This document shows positions 12,759-25,560 of a stretch of DNA of 64,000 nucleotides, in pieces. Each line of letters starts with the position of its first letter. The stretch's first letter is position 1. The notes under the pieces were generated by a model, which searched no databases, was not told the origin of the DNA, and worked only from the letters and a program-made list of their open reading frames with translations. The stretch is from the NCBI GenBank assembly GCA_945910005.1, contig OX246746.1, forward strand, positions 20,743,316 through 20,807,315, written 5' to 3'. The translations under genes and the position numbers were made by a program. The stretch is from Isoperla grammatica. Lineage: Eukaryota > Arthropoda > Insecta > Plecoptera > Perlodidae.

Positions 12759-12785
12759 TATTTTATTTATTTATTTATTTATTTT

Positions 12786-12870
<85 letters not shown>
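12686..12870. repeat. (TTTA)n followed by (TA)n
   Basis: About 140 bases of TTTA/TTTATT repeats run straight into about 44 bases of TA. The open frames over it (YLFIYLFI...) are artefacts. Confidence 0.97.
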
Positions 12871-12875
<5 letters not shown>

Positions 12876-15106
12876 TTTTATTTCTGTGGTTAATTCAATC
12901 ATTTTGAATTAGACCTAATTCATTTTGGAATGACAATCGTAACGTTATTACAATATTTGACAGTTTTGAAGTTCATTGTTAGGTGATGGAAAATAAAATT
13001 CCGTTAAGCAATCACTTTTTCGATACCTTGAAGCGTTGATAATAAATAGGACAATGTTGCTGTTGAATTTGACTAACTTTAGGCACGGATGGGTCAACGC
13101 ACAATGATCATTAATTTTTTGGGTAGAATATTTTGAGTTTTGCTATAGCTAACACAAAAAACTTAAACTTTCATTGCAAAATATATGGCAATTTTTACTT
13201 TATAGGTAATTATCAATGATTCAAATAATAAACGCATTCAGTAGAATCCTACAGTATTGTTGGGGAAATTTAATTAAAACTGAAAATTAAATTATCCGGT
13301 TGAACTCATCTTTAGTACATTCGTAACAGGCATGGTGCACTGGTACATACGGATCACAGATAACTAATTATGATATGCTATTCATTTGTGTTATTTTTGG
13401 AATTCGAATGTCGATATTAAATCCGTTTTTATTATTCCTTACTTGAACCTCACACAATATGTCTGAGAACAGTATCAAAGTTCGTTACTTTCAAACACAA
13501 GTGCTTAATTTGTCCCACTAATTACGCGCACAAGACATGTTTTTTGCATCTCGCAGATTGTCACTGTAGTTGTTATATGTGTATAATGTAACACGCAGAA
13601 ACTGATTGATCCGGAATAAAATTAAAAACAATCACACGAATATGAAGCTGGTGAATTCTTGGAGTATTTCTACTCCTTCCCCAAACCGAGGACACCTCCT
13701 CGGTCCGAAGGAGTGTAGGAAGTGTACTTTGAAAATTCAACAGTTTTCAAATAAGTGGCCTTGGTTACAATGTTATAATTCGTGTGGTTGTATTATCATA
13801 TTATGTAGATTATATGTATGTATTATTATATATTTTAGTTGTTTGTAGTATACGTTTTTTCTTCTACGTTCTCAACTTGTTTCGAACAGAATCTGAATGT
13901 TGTAAGTTATATAAGCTAACATTGCCAAAATACCGGATTCGTTACTATTCGAGAAAGACAATACAAGGCTGATTCGGTTCCAAGCGGTGCCTATATTAAC
14001 GTTGATAACGGATAGAAAAACACATTGCTAGTATTTTTCAACATTTGCCTATGCAAATGTCTGTTTATCGTACTGATATAGCCGCTCGTGCTATGCGTAG
14101 AGGCCACTGGTTCTCAGGCGTGACAGTTACGAACAGAAATAAGCCAGTCGAGTGTTGGAGCTCCAAGTGTGTGAATTAAAGTGCACGCCGCCGTTGTTTG
14201 GGGGAGGGGGAGGACCGGTCTCTCTGCATAATTATGAGATCTGAGGAAGATTCTCACGATCAAAATAATGAGTAAGTCACATTTTCAGAACTAATGTAAT
14301 ATTAGGGCCTGCCCCCCACCCCCTCTTTCCAAGGGCACGCCCCTGAATTACAATTTTGTATTTGTTCTTCATTATCGGTCTCAACAATCTTATTTCAGAA
14401 TTTGCTTTTGTTTGTCTTGTACGTTTAAATAATATCTTCTTAGGAGGGTATGTGTACAGGTTATTTCTAGTTACAATATTCGTACCCATATAATATGCCC
14501 CGAAGATTAATTGTTACAGAAGAGTTAAATGTGAAATGTTGATTTTGAATTACGAGATGTTTATTTGTGAAGAGTTTAGATTTTAGAGCACCATAGAAAA
14601 AATCAGAGTTACTTTCGTGGAGACTAACAAATACTATGCGACACACACATATTCAATTTGTAACAATGCATCATCTATTGTACAGCAACCAGGAAATAGA
14701 GGTCGGAACTCATCGATACATGAGTTTGCTTCTGTATCGCGAAGAAGCGCCGAGCAAAACAGATGGTGGATGTTGAAGATGAGTTGATGAGAAACTAAGT
14801 AATGTTTATTTTCATTGGTGCTGCCGCATGAGTGTATGTACGTTTACAACGGTAAACAAACCGAGCATGTTATGATACTCGCTTTGCACCTATATACAGA
14901 ACGGAAGGAGCTCTCGTCTTCAGATGAGGACATTTTGGTGTTTGGTAATTTCTCTGGTGTTGATTCGGATATTCGGTGTTGGAGAGTACTCGGCTAAGAT
15001 AGATGCGTTATGTGTAACGGTGACTCATCTTTGGCCTTTCGTACTTGCTGCTTATACCTATTTAGTCACTTACGGCAATGAAATAAGGGTAAAGGGGACG
15101 TAACTC

Positions 15107-15367
15107 GCTAACTTAATAGTATTTTATTTGATATCTTGAGAACGCTTCAAGATATTTGAAAAATAATTCCTACGCTGAATTCAGTTTTGTATCAGCTAAA
15201 CAATGATGTTAAAAACAGTGTCAAATATTGTAGTTTTTACGATTGTTATTCCAATAATTTAGGAATTTTAAATGGTTGAATTAATGATTGCAAAAATAAA
15301 AATCGTGCGTATGAATCACTTCTCAATATATAGAAGCGTTCTCAGATATCTATAAAATAACTGAAGT
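15107..15367. repeat. Foldback-family member (caaatattg core)
   Basis: The arms tatcttgagaacgcttc and gaagcgttctcagatatct are inverted at the two ends. The core tcaaatattgtagtttttac recurs in related form at 16250, 23311 and 35780. Old and diverged. Confidence 0.6.
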
Positions 15368-16249
15368 TTGCTTGGTTTGATATTGCGAGCTGTCATTACG
15401 TGGTATCCACCTTGGGGTATGGATTTATATCGTACGTACTTTAATACTAATTATACATTTCGAAAATTCTATCCAGTGTTTTATCAGCTTAAAACATGCT
15501 AGTAAAAGTTTAATTTCTTGCCAGTGTAACTAGTTCAGGACTGCATAAATTAAACTCTTAATTGGTTCGTGAACCATCGCTAGTGTGTCTACTGTTTATA
15601 ATAGGTCAATATTCCTGGGCGCATAGTTGCTTTGTCACAGAGTAGAACTAGAGGGAAGGACGTTTTGCGTCTCGTTAGCGTTGCACGTGGGTTGGAAAAT
15701 ACCTGCATGGAATCAAATTGCTTTCGACGCTTTGTAAAATGGTAAAACATGGGAAGGAACGACTATGAGCTCGTGTACATATCCATCAGGCTCCTCCATA
15801 CCACGTTTCATGACAGTATCAGACTTGTAACGTTACAACAAATGCAATCACTAATTGAGACATATTATTTTTATGGTTCAGGAAACAATCGTGTTCATGC
15901 ATAAATGTGTTGTCTTTGGCGAGCGTAGTTCTACTGCTGTTCGTATTATTTATGAACTGCTTCGTGATTGGTTGCATTCACCATTTTGAATGTAATTGAA
16001 AGAATATGGGATATAATGACACGTTAAACAATGAGTACTGAGTGAGTCGACTGGTACACTCGTTTGCAATGCGACTACCCTAGTAGTTGTCACATTCAGT
16101 TTACGCAACGCGAAGCTGTATCTTATCTCTTATCTGTGTTTGTTCTAACATTCCTACGTAACTAAGTTCAGCAATCCTGCTACCTTATAGTAGGCCGCCA
16201 TCCTTTATGGCTCATACGTTCACAACGAGAAGCGTCACTTACAACCTCG

Positions 16250-16400
16250 GTATTTTATAAATATCTTAAGAACGCTTCAAGATAGATAGGCCTTCTGAAA
16301 AAGTGATTCCTATACGCGAAACTTTTTGCTTTGTATCAGCTAAATGAATTTTAAACTGTCGAATATTGTAATCGTTACGATTGTAAGCTGTCGATTAAGT
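16250..16400. repeat. Partial foldback-family member
   Basis: taagaacgcttcaagata, tttgtatcagctaaatg and tcgaatattgtaatcgttac match the left half of the element at 15107-15367. The right arm is missing. Confidence 0.55.
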
Positions 16401-16794
16401 GTATATTTATACATTTAAGCATGTTTGTTGACTGGTTCGCATCTTGTCAGATGTTTTTTCTGATTTGTTTACAGACGTCCTTATTTTAAACTACTTATAG
16501 CAACAATAAAATACGACCTGCCTAATATGTTACTTGTATAAGTAACTTGATGTTGTCTTGCAGACGACAAAAGCATATGTCATCAATTTTAATAGAACAG
16601 AAATTCTCATGACACTTTGTTCAATTTTTCAACATTTCTGTCTCCACTGAAATTACTCGCTCATTAAAAACGTTTAAACTTGGTTTACGTCTTATAGCGA
16701 ATGCGAATTGATGAAATGCGATTATGCGCAAGGTTGGTGGAGAGTGCAGGAGACAGTGAAGTGTGTTGACCATCATCCTGCTCCTTTGTTTTAG

Positions 16795-16911
16795 GCTCGT
16801 TCTGGAGGGCAGTACCGTTGTTCCGGGAGAAGCCCGGACTCCTCCTGGACCCCTGCAGCCCCCCTCGTCACCAGACATGGACGACCCCAGCAGCAAGCGA
16901 CAGGCCACAAG
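16795..16911 (+). CDS. ARRB: Beta-arrestin exon 1 (5' leader and N-terminus)
   Basis: An acceptor (ctcctttgttttag) precedes 16795 and a donor (gtaggc) follows 16911. The likely start is ATG at 16877, giving MDDPSSKRQATR with the last codon split after two bases; the G at 43442 completes Arg12. The SKRQATR peptide is typical of invertebrate beta-arrestin N-termini, and the next exon continues it exactly. Because the exon begins at an acceptor, at least one upstream non-coding exon and the promoter lie further 5' and were not identified. The frame stays open from 16796 to the ATG (27 codons, proline-rich), so an N-terminally extended form is possible. A SINE begins about six bases after the donor. 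On the opposite strand an open frame crosses this exon, but it is a shadow. Confidence 0.9.
16877..16879 (+). promoter_or_regulatory. ARRB: Likely beta-arrestin start codon
   Basis: The context is ccagacATGG, with A at -3 and G at +4, a good Kozak-type context (-3 is the a of gac). It is the only ATG in this frame within the exon. The frame upstream has no stop inside the exon, so an earlier start in an unseen upstream exon cannot be excluded. Confidence 0.75.
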
Positions 16912-16916
16912 GTAGG

Positions 16917-17335
16917 CATAAATAAATAAATAAATTCACATTTAGAGTCTACCCACTCAGTAACGAAACTGATTTGCAGTGGGGGACTTTAATTTAAAGC
17001 GACTAAACCAACCCTGTAGGTTCCGAACACCATCGACAAGTGAGCGATAACCAATCAAAGATCGATATTTCAAATTAGAAACACATGAATCAGTGATTGG
17101 ACAGTACGAACACCTGCGGACAAATGTCAGAATCAACAAGGCCAATTCAGAACAACTTTGAATTTATTGAGTGCTTCGTTGCTAGGACGGCTCCAAAGTC
17201 ACCGTTTACTTATTCCTAAGACAAGAAGTAATGGAACTGAAGCCTTAATAGAAGTTAAAAAACTTCTGCCTGAACCGGGATTTGAACCCGAGACCTTCTG
17301 CATTGGAAGCAGGGATGCTAACCACTAACCAACCA
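16917..17335 (-). mobile_element. tRNA-derived SINE, copy 2 of 4, at exon 1 donor
   Basis: Same structure as the copy at 11128-11550. The tail (ataaataaataaataaattc) starts about five bases after arrestin exon 1 ends, directly after the donor core gtaggc, leaving the splice site usable. It is inserted antisense to the gene. Confidence 0.92.
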
Positions 17336-18338
17336 ACCCCCTGTCCCCTTTGATATTCTTGATGTGGAACTGTTGATTCAATGACTGACTGGCGACTGCA
17401 TGATCTTAATTGTTGACGATTATTGGGTCAGTGTCCGGGATTCGGCCGTTTGTTTGGAATCAGAATCGGCTAGTTTTCCGGCTAGAATATCCGTGAATGA
17501 ATCATAACCTTCTGTCTCCCCCCTCATTCACAGCTGACTTCTAATAGTCAAGTTACCCTTAAGAAGCAGAATGAATTCACATGATGAACTTTCTACTTTA
17601 GGTATGGGGAACCCCTCACGAGGTAGATATTAGCCTCTCAGCAAATAGACGGTCTTATTGGAATTAAAAACACTGTCATGGCCAAATGACGATTTAATTT
17701 CCATCTTACTGCCACTGGAAGTTCTATATTCACATTGCTTCTAAATGTAATTTTACTATAAGATGTACTTGACTTCAGTAACAAAATGATCTAAGAAACC
17801 GATATAAAATCGCGTGATTATGATTGGGTGATTACAGTGGCGTACCCACAAGGGGAAGTGTCGGCTGTCTGGCTTATAAGCACCCTTCTAGACGCTGAAA
17901 CTGCTTGGGTACCTACCTAATAGTCAACGTTTTAATTTTAGTGACTAGTTTAGGCCATAACACATGTTCTTATTGCGATACAGTGTACACGAAAAGGTTT
18001 TTCTCGTCCGGTCTGGCACCTAGAGCTTTACCCCAAACCACCTCTTTAGCGCCTATATGTGAATTATCGTACAAGTACACAATCCGCTGGCTGAAGTAGC
18101 CCCCATACAGGCAACATATGTGGGCACTCCTCGTCTCATGTGAAAGTGGGCTACAAAATGAATCTATCATTCATAAGAGTCGCATAGGTCGTGATGTGTG
18201 ATGCGACCCTTGCTATGCAGTAATTATTTACAGCTACGAGGGGTTCGCAACTCCTTGTCTACGTCGCACGCCTGTGTTTAGTGTGTAGTATGCGTGCTGG
18301 CTGCCGGCGTAGTTGGCCTGTCTGGATTCGCACTCTAT

Positions 18339-18812
18339 ACTTCTAAATATTTACATCGTCGTCCTCACACAGTAAATTCAACTGCGATAATTCTTGCCCG
18401 TCTACAGAGCTTGGCAAAATAGTAACACATTTATATCTTAGACACAAAATGTAGGATTCTTTTGAATTTCGATAGAAAATGATGCGTATCTTCCAAAATA
18501 CTTGAAATAAAATAGGCTTACATTTGACTTATAATTTTATTATTTGTTAACTTGAAAAATGGCTCAACGTTAGGTGTAACTCAACTTCTAAATATTTGCA
18601 TCGTCGTCCTCACACAGTAAATTCAAGTGAGATAATTCTTGCCTGTCTACAGAGCTGGGCAAAATAGTAATACATTTATATCTTAGACACAAAATGTAGG
18701 ATTCTTTTGAATTTCGATAGAAAATGATGCGTATCTTCCAAAATACTTGAAATAAAATTGGCCTACATTTCACTTATATTTTTGTTAGTTTGAAAAATGG
18801 CTCGACGCTAGG
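18339..18812. repeat. Two-copy tandem duplication, about 245 bp
   Basis: acttctaaatatttacatcg... at 18339-18583 is repeated from 18584 to about 18812 (acttctaaatatttgcatcg...) with scattered differences. Both copies contain tagacacaaaatgtaggatt. Confidence 0.92.
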
Positions 18813-19555
18813 AATACATTTTTTTGACAACAAGCACGCGATTTCGATTGGGCTACACGGTTTTGAAACAATGATCTAGTTATTTATTTACTTAGTTATT
18901 TATTCGTTGATTGCTGACAATCATGGTAAATAATTGTTACAATTTAAATACGTAAATTATTTTGTAAAATACAAAATAACCTATACTTATCAAAACGTAT
19001 TTCCGATACAAAATACAAGAAACCGGACATTTTTTTAAATAGATAAAGTACAGTTGTTTTTCAAATGCATTTGTATTGTCGATCCAGCTCTACCCGCATT
19101 AGTAGAAAATACAAATTCATAAATTAATGTTATATGTGCCACTGAAATATCGAGAATCATAATTGTGGTTTAGAGAAACGGTTTATCTCGCTACTCTAGG
19201 TGTGCTTTGCTATGGACGACTAGGGCGCATGTTTGTAAATACAATGTATATATGTACACAGCAGTCCAACAACCTTTCAATTTAACTGTCCACTTTACTT
19301 TAGTGAGTTGGTCCACTGCCCACTTTTAACCCATCATTAGCGTTTCCGTAGATAATATTACTATTAACCCATAAAACATCATGCCTGCCAGTGACCAGGA
19401 ATAGCGACACGCTATGCACTTAATACTGAAATGAAATAGAAACAATCGAATATAAAAACAAAATTCCTTCAGTATTTTAAAAATAAAATTAGACACAATA
19501 GCCTATTCAGTTTGTGCAGATAATGCCATCTCTATGCCATAGCCTTATAGTAATG

Positions 19556-20467
19556 GACGAGTGGTGATTTACCCGCCCCCTGACGTCACGAAGGAACGTG
19601 GCGCCCATAGTTGGGACAAATCCGCGAACTGTTACGCTTTCACGCGCTTAATGTACGACACTTATCTCGTTCTAGCTGTTATAATATCCACTTTTCAGGT
19701 ATAACCTATAGGAAAGCGTAGTTAGGTCACATCCCAGTGGTCAATATAAAGGTTAGTTCAAAATTATAGACTCAGTAGTTAACTAGTTGTAACCATTCAC
19801 GCATCAAAAGGATAAAATAAGCAACGCGTGGTTTGGTGTTTAAACTTCAATTGGCGAAAAACTAATGATCGGATTTTGACGAGAGTTTCTTTAGCATGTG
19901 CTCCAATAATGTGAGACAATAAACAAATAAACTTTCTAGATAGAAATTGCTCAGAACGAAAATTCATAGCATGCAATAATATACAGGGTGTAGCGGTTGG
20001 GCCTCAAAAGTAGCGGTTTTGACCGTAAAACTAAGCACCTTGCATATTAGTGCATGCTATGAATTTTCGTTCTGAGCATTTTCTATCTAGAAAGTTTATT
20101 TGCTTATTGTCTCACATTATTGGTACGTATTCTTAAAAAACTCTCGTCCAAATCCGATCATTAGTTTTTCGCCAGTTGAAGTTGAAAAAACAAAACACAC
20201 CTTGCTCATTTTATCCTCTTCAGTGCGTGAGTTGTTATAACAAGTTAACTACTTCGTCTATAATTTTGAAATAACCTTTATATTGACCACTGGTATGTGA
20301 ACTAATTATGTTTTCCAGGTTATATCTTAAAAATGAATATTATACCAGCTAGAACAAGATAAGTGTGGATGTGTTTTGCGTGGATCCGTCCGGACAGTAG
20401 GGACTTTTCCCAACTGCTAGTCACGTGACACAGTACTCGGCGCAAGCTCCGCCTATCACCACTCGTC
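19556..20467. mobile_element. Long foldback element, about 912 bp
   Basis: Terminal gacgagtggtga (19556) is inverted as tcaccactcgtc (to 20467). The arms of about 430 bp pair along most of their length: ataaactttctagatag with ctatctagaaagtttat, and cagaacgaaaattcatagca with tgctatgaattttcgttctg. The unpaired centre of about 60 bases includes gtagcggttgggcctcaaaa. Outer arm regions are more diverged. No coding region. Confidence 0.9.
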
Positions 20468-21483
20468 AAGAAGTCGTAGGCCATGTGCATCAAAATATGT
20501 TATAGGATGCATCATTCGTAGAGTCTATTTAATTGGGAATACTCTTAGATTTTATAATACGACTAAATGACTACTAAAAAATAAAATTAAATATTACGAG
20601 AATTTATTTCTTTTTAAACATAAAATTATTGGCGTAAAGTAATTCTACACGTGGATAACGAGTGCACCGTGTAAATGAATGCGGCGGCAAAGTTTGGCTG
20701 ACATTGGACTATCAGTGGAAGTAGGATAATCCATCCTCAATATAATGGAGGTAGTTGTCCATTCTCTCGTCACGTACAGATGTTGAATTGAAGAGTGAAG
20801 TGAGAAGCTGGATTATTCGGTAGCCGGTCCTCACTCCTCAGCATATATATACTGGATAGAATAATCATAGCACATGAGATGGACGGCTTAAAAATCCATA
20901 TTCACGCTCATTTTTATTATTCATAGACTCATATTCTTGCCACGTTTTGTGTTCGTACAATATTTTGCGAAGTACGTATAGGGCTGGATCCTATAGGCGA
21001 GGCTTGCACGTATATTGTGATGGTACCAAGTGTCATTGTGCAAACACCAATATCTCGGATGTTATTCTAATATATTCCAGAGTGTAGGCCGCATTTGTGC
21101 TTCATCAGGTAGGAATATCACATGAATTGTGCGTAGCAATTAACTAACCAAAGTGTTGTGTTTTAAACTGTATATATAAATCATATAGCTTGTCGTGTCT
21201 GATCTCTGTTGGAATAATGAAGACATTCATTGCTGTATATAGTTGAATTTGGAATTTATTTTGGTAGGAATGTACTGTTGTGATTCTTAATAAAAATCGG
21301 CGTACGTTCATTTCAGGGAATAGGGTCGATGGGTCAAAATAACTCAACTCTGCTACAACAGAGTCCTAAGTGAGGCACGACCAACTCTGCGATATAGACC
21401 CAAGTGAGATATGTTCCAGCTCTGCCACTTCCCAACAGTGACACGACCAACTGTCAGTCGTGGTTAGGTGTCATGTCGGTTAT
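20468..21483. other. Intron 1 stretch between foldback and minisatellite
   Basis: No coding region seen. Around 21345-21460 the motif accaactctgc/agagttgg occurs several times on both strands and resembles parts of the 130-bp unit that follows, so it may be a decayed edge of the array. Confidence 0.5.
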
Positions 21484-22405
21484 GTGCATTCAGTTGGTCG
21501 TTGTACACGTGGGACTGTAGCAGAGTTGGGAATGATAAGTGTTAGTACTGGGAATTAAGTGTCGATGCACGTGGCAGAGTTACTAGGTTATGATATTCTT
21601 GTTACAACATGTTGTGCATTCAGTTGGTTGTTGTACACGTGGGACTGTAGCAGAGTTGGGAATGATAAGTGTTAGTACTGACAATTAAGTGTCGATGCAC
21701 GTGGCAGAGTTACTAGGTTATGATATTCTTGTTACAACATGTTGTGCATTCAGTTGGTTGTTGTACACGTGGGACTGTAGCAGAGTTGGGAATGATAAGT
21801 GTTAGTACTGACAATTAAGTGTCGATGCACGTGGCAGAGTAACTAGGTTATGATATTCTTGTTACAACATGTTGTGCAGTCAGTTGGTTGTTGTACACGT
21901 GTGACTGTAGCAGAGTTGGGAATGATAAGTGTTAGTACTGGGAATTAAGTGTCAGATGCACGTGGCAGACTTACTAGGTTATGATATTCTTGTTACAACA
22001 TGTTGTGCAGTCAGTTGGTTGTTGTACACGTGGGACTGTAGCAGAGTTGGGAATGATAAGTGTTAGTACTGGGAATTAAGTGTCAGATGCACGTGGCAGA
22101 GTTACTAGGTTATGATATTCTTGTTACAACATGTTGTGCAGTCAGTTGGTTGTTGTACACGTGGGACTGTAGGAGAGTTGGGAATGATAAGTGTTAGTAC
22201 TGGGAATTAAGTGTCGATGCACGTGGCAGAGTTACTAGGTTATGATATTCTTGTTACAACATGTTGTGCATTCAGTTGGTTGTTGTACACGTGGGACTGT
22301 AGCAGAGTTGGGAATGATAAGTGTTAGTACTGGGAATTAAGTGTCGATGCACGTGGCAGAGTTACTAGGTTATGATATTCTTGTTACAACATGTTGTGCA
22401 TTCAG
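21484..22405. repeat. 130/131-bp minisatellite, 7 units
   Basis: Units begin (gtgcattcagttgg or gtgcagtcagttgg) at 21484, 21614, 21744, 21874, 22005, 22136 and 22266, with a partial unit at 22396. Each unit holds two CACGTG palindromes (tacacgtgggactg and gcacgtggcag). Units differ at few positions (for example cattcag/cagtcag, gtcgatg/gtcagatg). Confidence 0.97.
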
Positions 22406-22888
22406 TTATTTATAAGTTATAACCCTGTGTTTACATGTGTATCGGAAAACATCAACCTCGGTTCTCGGTTGTATACTTGTTGTCAAGCAGGGTGTAGGCG
22501 TCATAGCCATGGAAACGCAGAGAAACGAGATGGAAACGGCGATATGATTTCGCACAAAGCATCTGTTTGCTCTCTCGTCTGTCGTCATCTCAAAGGAAAA
22601 GTCTACGTTTTTATTTTTACTCCTCGAAAGAGAGGAAAAATGTGTAAAGAAATTATGAAAGGAAATATGAAAATATGATTTTTCCTACTCGTATTCGTAT
22701 AATGTGGTTTCTGTACAGTTAGAGGTTACGGAAGTACGGTTATACATACTTACCAACTGTGCCGGTAACAAAACATTCTGCTTCTATCTTCAGCCAACCG
22801 AAACGAACTCAAGTACAACGTGCTCTCATCTCTATGTAAACATATTTTTGATTTTCTTCTTGTTATTTCCAGAGATCTCTTCTATAGA

Positions 22889-23306
22889 ATACATAAATAA
22901 ATTCACATTTTGAGTCTACCCACTCAGTAACGAAACTGATTTTCAGTGGGGGACTTTAATTTAATGCGACTAAACCAACCCTGTAGGCACCAAACACCAT
23001 CGACGAGTGAGCGATAGCCAATCAAAGATCGATGTTTCAAATACGAAACATATGAATCAGTGATTGGACAGTGCGAACACCTGCGGGCAGATGCCAAAAT
23101 CAACAAGGCCGATTCAAAACAACTTTGAATTTATTGAGTGCCTCGTTGCTAAGACGGCTCCAAAGTCACCGTTTACTTACTCCTAAGACAAGAAGTAATG
23201 GAACTGAAGCCTTAATAGAAGTTAAAAAACTTCTTTCTGAACCGGGATTTGAACCCGGGACTTTCTGCATTGGAAGCAGGGATTCTAACCACTGGACCAA
23301 CGAGAC
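22889..23306 (-). mobile_element. tRNA-derived SINE, copy 3 of 4
   Basis: Shares head (gaacccgggactttctgcat), body and short tail (acataaataaattcac) with the other copies. Located in arrestin intron 1, antisense. A foldback element starts almost immediately after it. Confidence 0.92.
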
Positions 23307-23310
23307 CACA

Positions 23311-23670
23311 TTAACGTTATTAACGTAACGTACTTTGGTTTTTAGTATTTAGATATATTTTGAGAACGCCACACAATATTGAAAAAGTGGCAAATGAGGC
23401 GGATACGGTTTCGTAAAATTTAAAAACTGGATTAACAAAATTTCAAATATTGCGATCGTTACGGCTGTCATTTGGGAAGCGAGTTAAAGAATTCATAATT
23501 AATTGGCTCCCGAATAAAAACCCTAATGATTGCAATATTTGAAAATTTTTTAATCCAGTTTTTAGTTCAACGAAACCACATCCTTCACATTTGTCACTTT
23601 TTCGAGATTTTGTCACGTTTCGAAAATAAAACTAAACCCCGTTAATTTATCGCGGTTTTACAGTAAGACT
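23311..23670. mobile_element. Foldback element, about 180-bp arms
   Basis: aaaaactggattaac and caaatattgcgatcgttac on the left pair with the inverted ttgcaatatttgaaaat and ttaatccagtttttag on the right. The outer end gttaatttatcgcggttttacag matches the end of the element at 35780-36066 in related form. Confidence 0.75.
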
Positions 23671-25243
23671 ACCCTTCCGCCTGAACACATCCGTATAGAT
23701 GAATAACAATGAAATAATGTCATCAACTGAAATAATGTCATCAACTTCGTTCGGGTGCGTCGTCGCACAGGGCTGAGTTTTAATATTACAGGTACAAATG
23801 TGCAATATTTTCAACATTTAACTACAACTAACTGCGGTACAGAGATGCAATGGGCCAAGCATTTGTTGTAATCGTTGAGTCGCAGATTTGTGCTTGTTGC
23901 ATATTTTCTAGTAAGACATAAATCATGGAGGCAAACCGTCTTAAGTATTGATGAAACAAATAAATTGTCTTTAAAGTAACAGCAACAGCTAGGATTTAAT
24001 ATATTATCTGGATATTTGTTTAATCTCAGAAAGTGGGTTAAAGAGAATTGCTCTGGGGCTTAGGACACTCAACTTATTGCTTGTTTACGAAGTCTCGTGT
24101 TGTTAATTCTCTTGTAGACGACTAGAAATAGGAATTGCTATTTACTGTGCTTAAGAAACGCTATCAACGTTAATCCCCGCATAGTGGGAATGCAGAAAAC
24201 GATAGTAGGAAGTGAATTACTATTGGTGAGGGGTGTTCAAATTGGAATGATGAAGATGAATTGAACTGCAGGAATTTGTAGAACCTCGCCACTTACGGGT
24301 AAGATGTAACACTAACACTAGCTTCGCTTATTTACTTACCCGTGGGGTGTAATTTGTATTACCTAAATGTGTTTCTAGTAGTGTACAAGATTTTGTTGGA
24401 GTTGTGAAAGCATATACGGATATAAATAAATAGCGTGGACGTTATCCGCGCATCTCTTTGAATAGAAATACCTCAAATAACTAATAATATTCTTTGGTAA
24501 TAGGCCTATATTATGTGAAAACAGATTTGCTCATTTGTTCTACTAGGCGTATACTCTGTATAGTCAATGGTTCATTCTTCTTGGCCCGAGATACGACCAG
24601 CATTTGTTGGATTCCTTTAGTCAGGGATTCTACCAACCTATCACTTTTGGAAACCGAATGTATATTGAAGCGCTTGGTTTGAATTGCAGTTCCTGAGGTG
24701 AATGAAATGACCCAAAATCCAACTGTTGCCCACTTCAATCATAGTAATAAGTGAACGTGTAAGCGATCACGGAAACACGCTCTGTTGGAGAAGATCATGG
24801 GATAAGATTTAGTTTTGAATTGTTTCTTTTTATTGGTTTATTTGTTACTGAGCCTTCCTTGTGATGTATTTGAAAATAAGTATGAACAACACAACCTGTG
24901 AGTTTGTCGTACATCTTCGTTCGTTGCACATACGCATTTTCCTTCGTTTGCACATAATCATTTTCCTTCGTCTCCAGCTCCACATAAGTATCTTCCTTCG
25001 TCTTGCACGTTTAATCATCGTTGTGGTGCGATTTTTTTTTTGCGTCCTCGTGTGCAGCACACTTAGTAATGTAACATTACCGGCCTACTGTATGATTTGG
25101 CAAATTACCCAGTCATTTCTCAGGTAATGTACCAAAGCTATTTGGCATTTGGGGGTAATTAATTAAAAATTGAAAATACCAACATCTTTTTTTGCCAGAA
25201 TTTAAAACCACTACCCAAAACTCACAGCCTTCTAGCTAGATAG

Positions 25244-25560
25244 ATGATAATGATGATGATATTCGGGCTTAACGTCTCATATTTTTGCAACTTGGTTAAT
25301 CGAGATGATGAGTGGGTGAAATGAAGATTTTTTAAACCACATGTCCGAATCAGATCCATTATATATCGCAGAGGTCGTCATAAGAGGAATCGAGCAAGGG
25401 ATGGCAGGACCAAGTGGAAGCTAGGACGAATCATAAATTGGTCAGTGGGGGGGGGGGGGGGGGGGGGGGGGGGGGAAGGGACAAGGTCTCCTTGTGGTCG
25501 CCTCTTACGACTCGCAGTCACCCTGGGCCTATTCTACGCCGGGCTCGGACGGGTCTCTAG
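25244..25560. repeat. Dispersed repeat (cttaacgtctcatattt family), with G-tract
   Basis: Starts gatattcgggcttaacgtct and ends around gtcgcctcttacgactcgca and gggcctattctacgccgggc; the latter resembles a repeat I associate with mollusc genomes. A run of about 31 G lies at 25446-25476. Related starts are at 63749 and, inverted, at 41903-41932. Confidence 0.6.

Larger units (their letters stand above)
12011..16794. other. Stretch upstream of arrestin exon 1
   Basis: No coding exon recognised. An upstream non-coding arrestin exon and promoter could lie here or further left, but nothing marks them. It contains TTTA/TA repeats (12686-12870), a small hairpin (13670-13718) and two members of a foldback family (15107-15367, 16250-16400). 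Confidence 0.5.

Noticed and set aside
16621..16908. Minus-strand open frame over arrestin exon 1
   Set aside because: Shadow of the real + strand exon; no known motifs.
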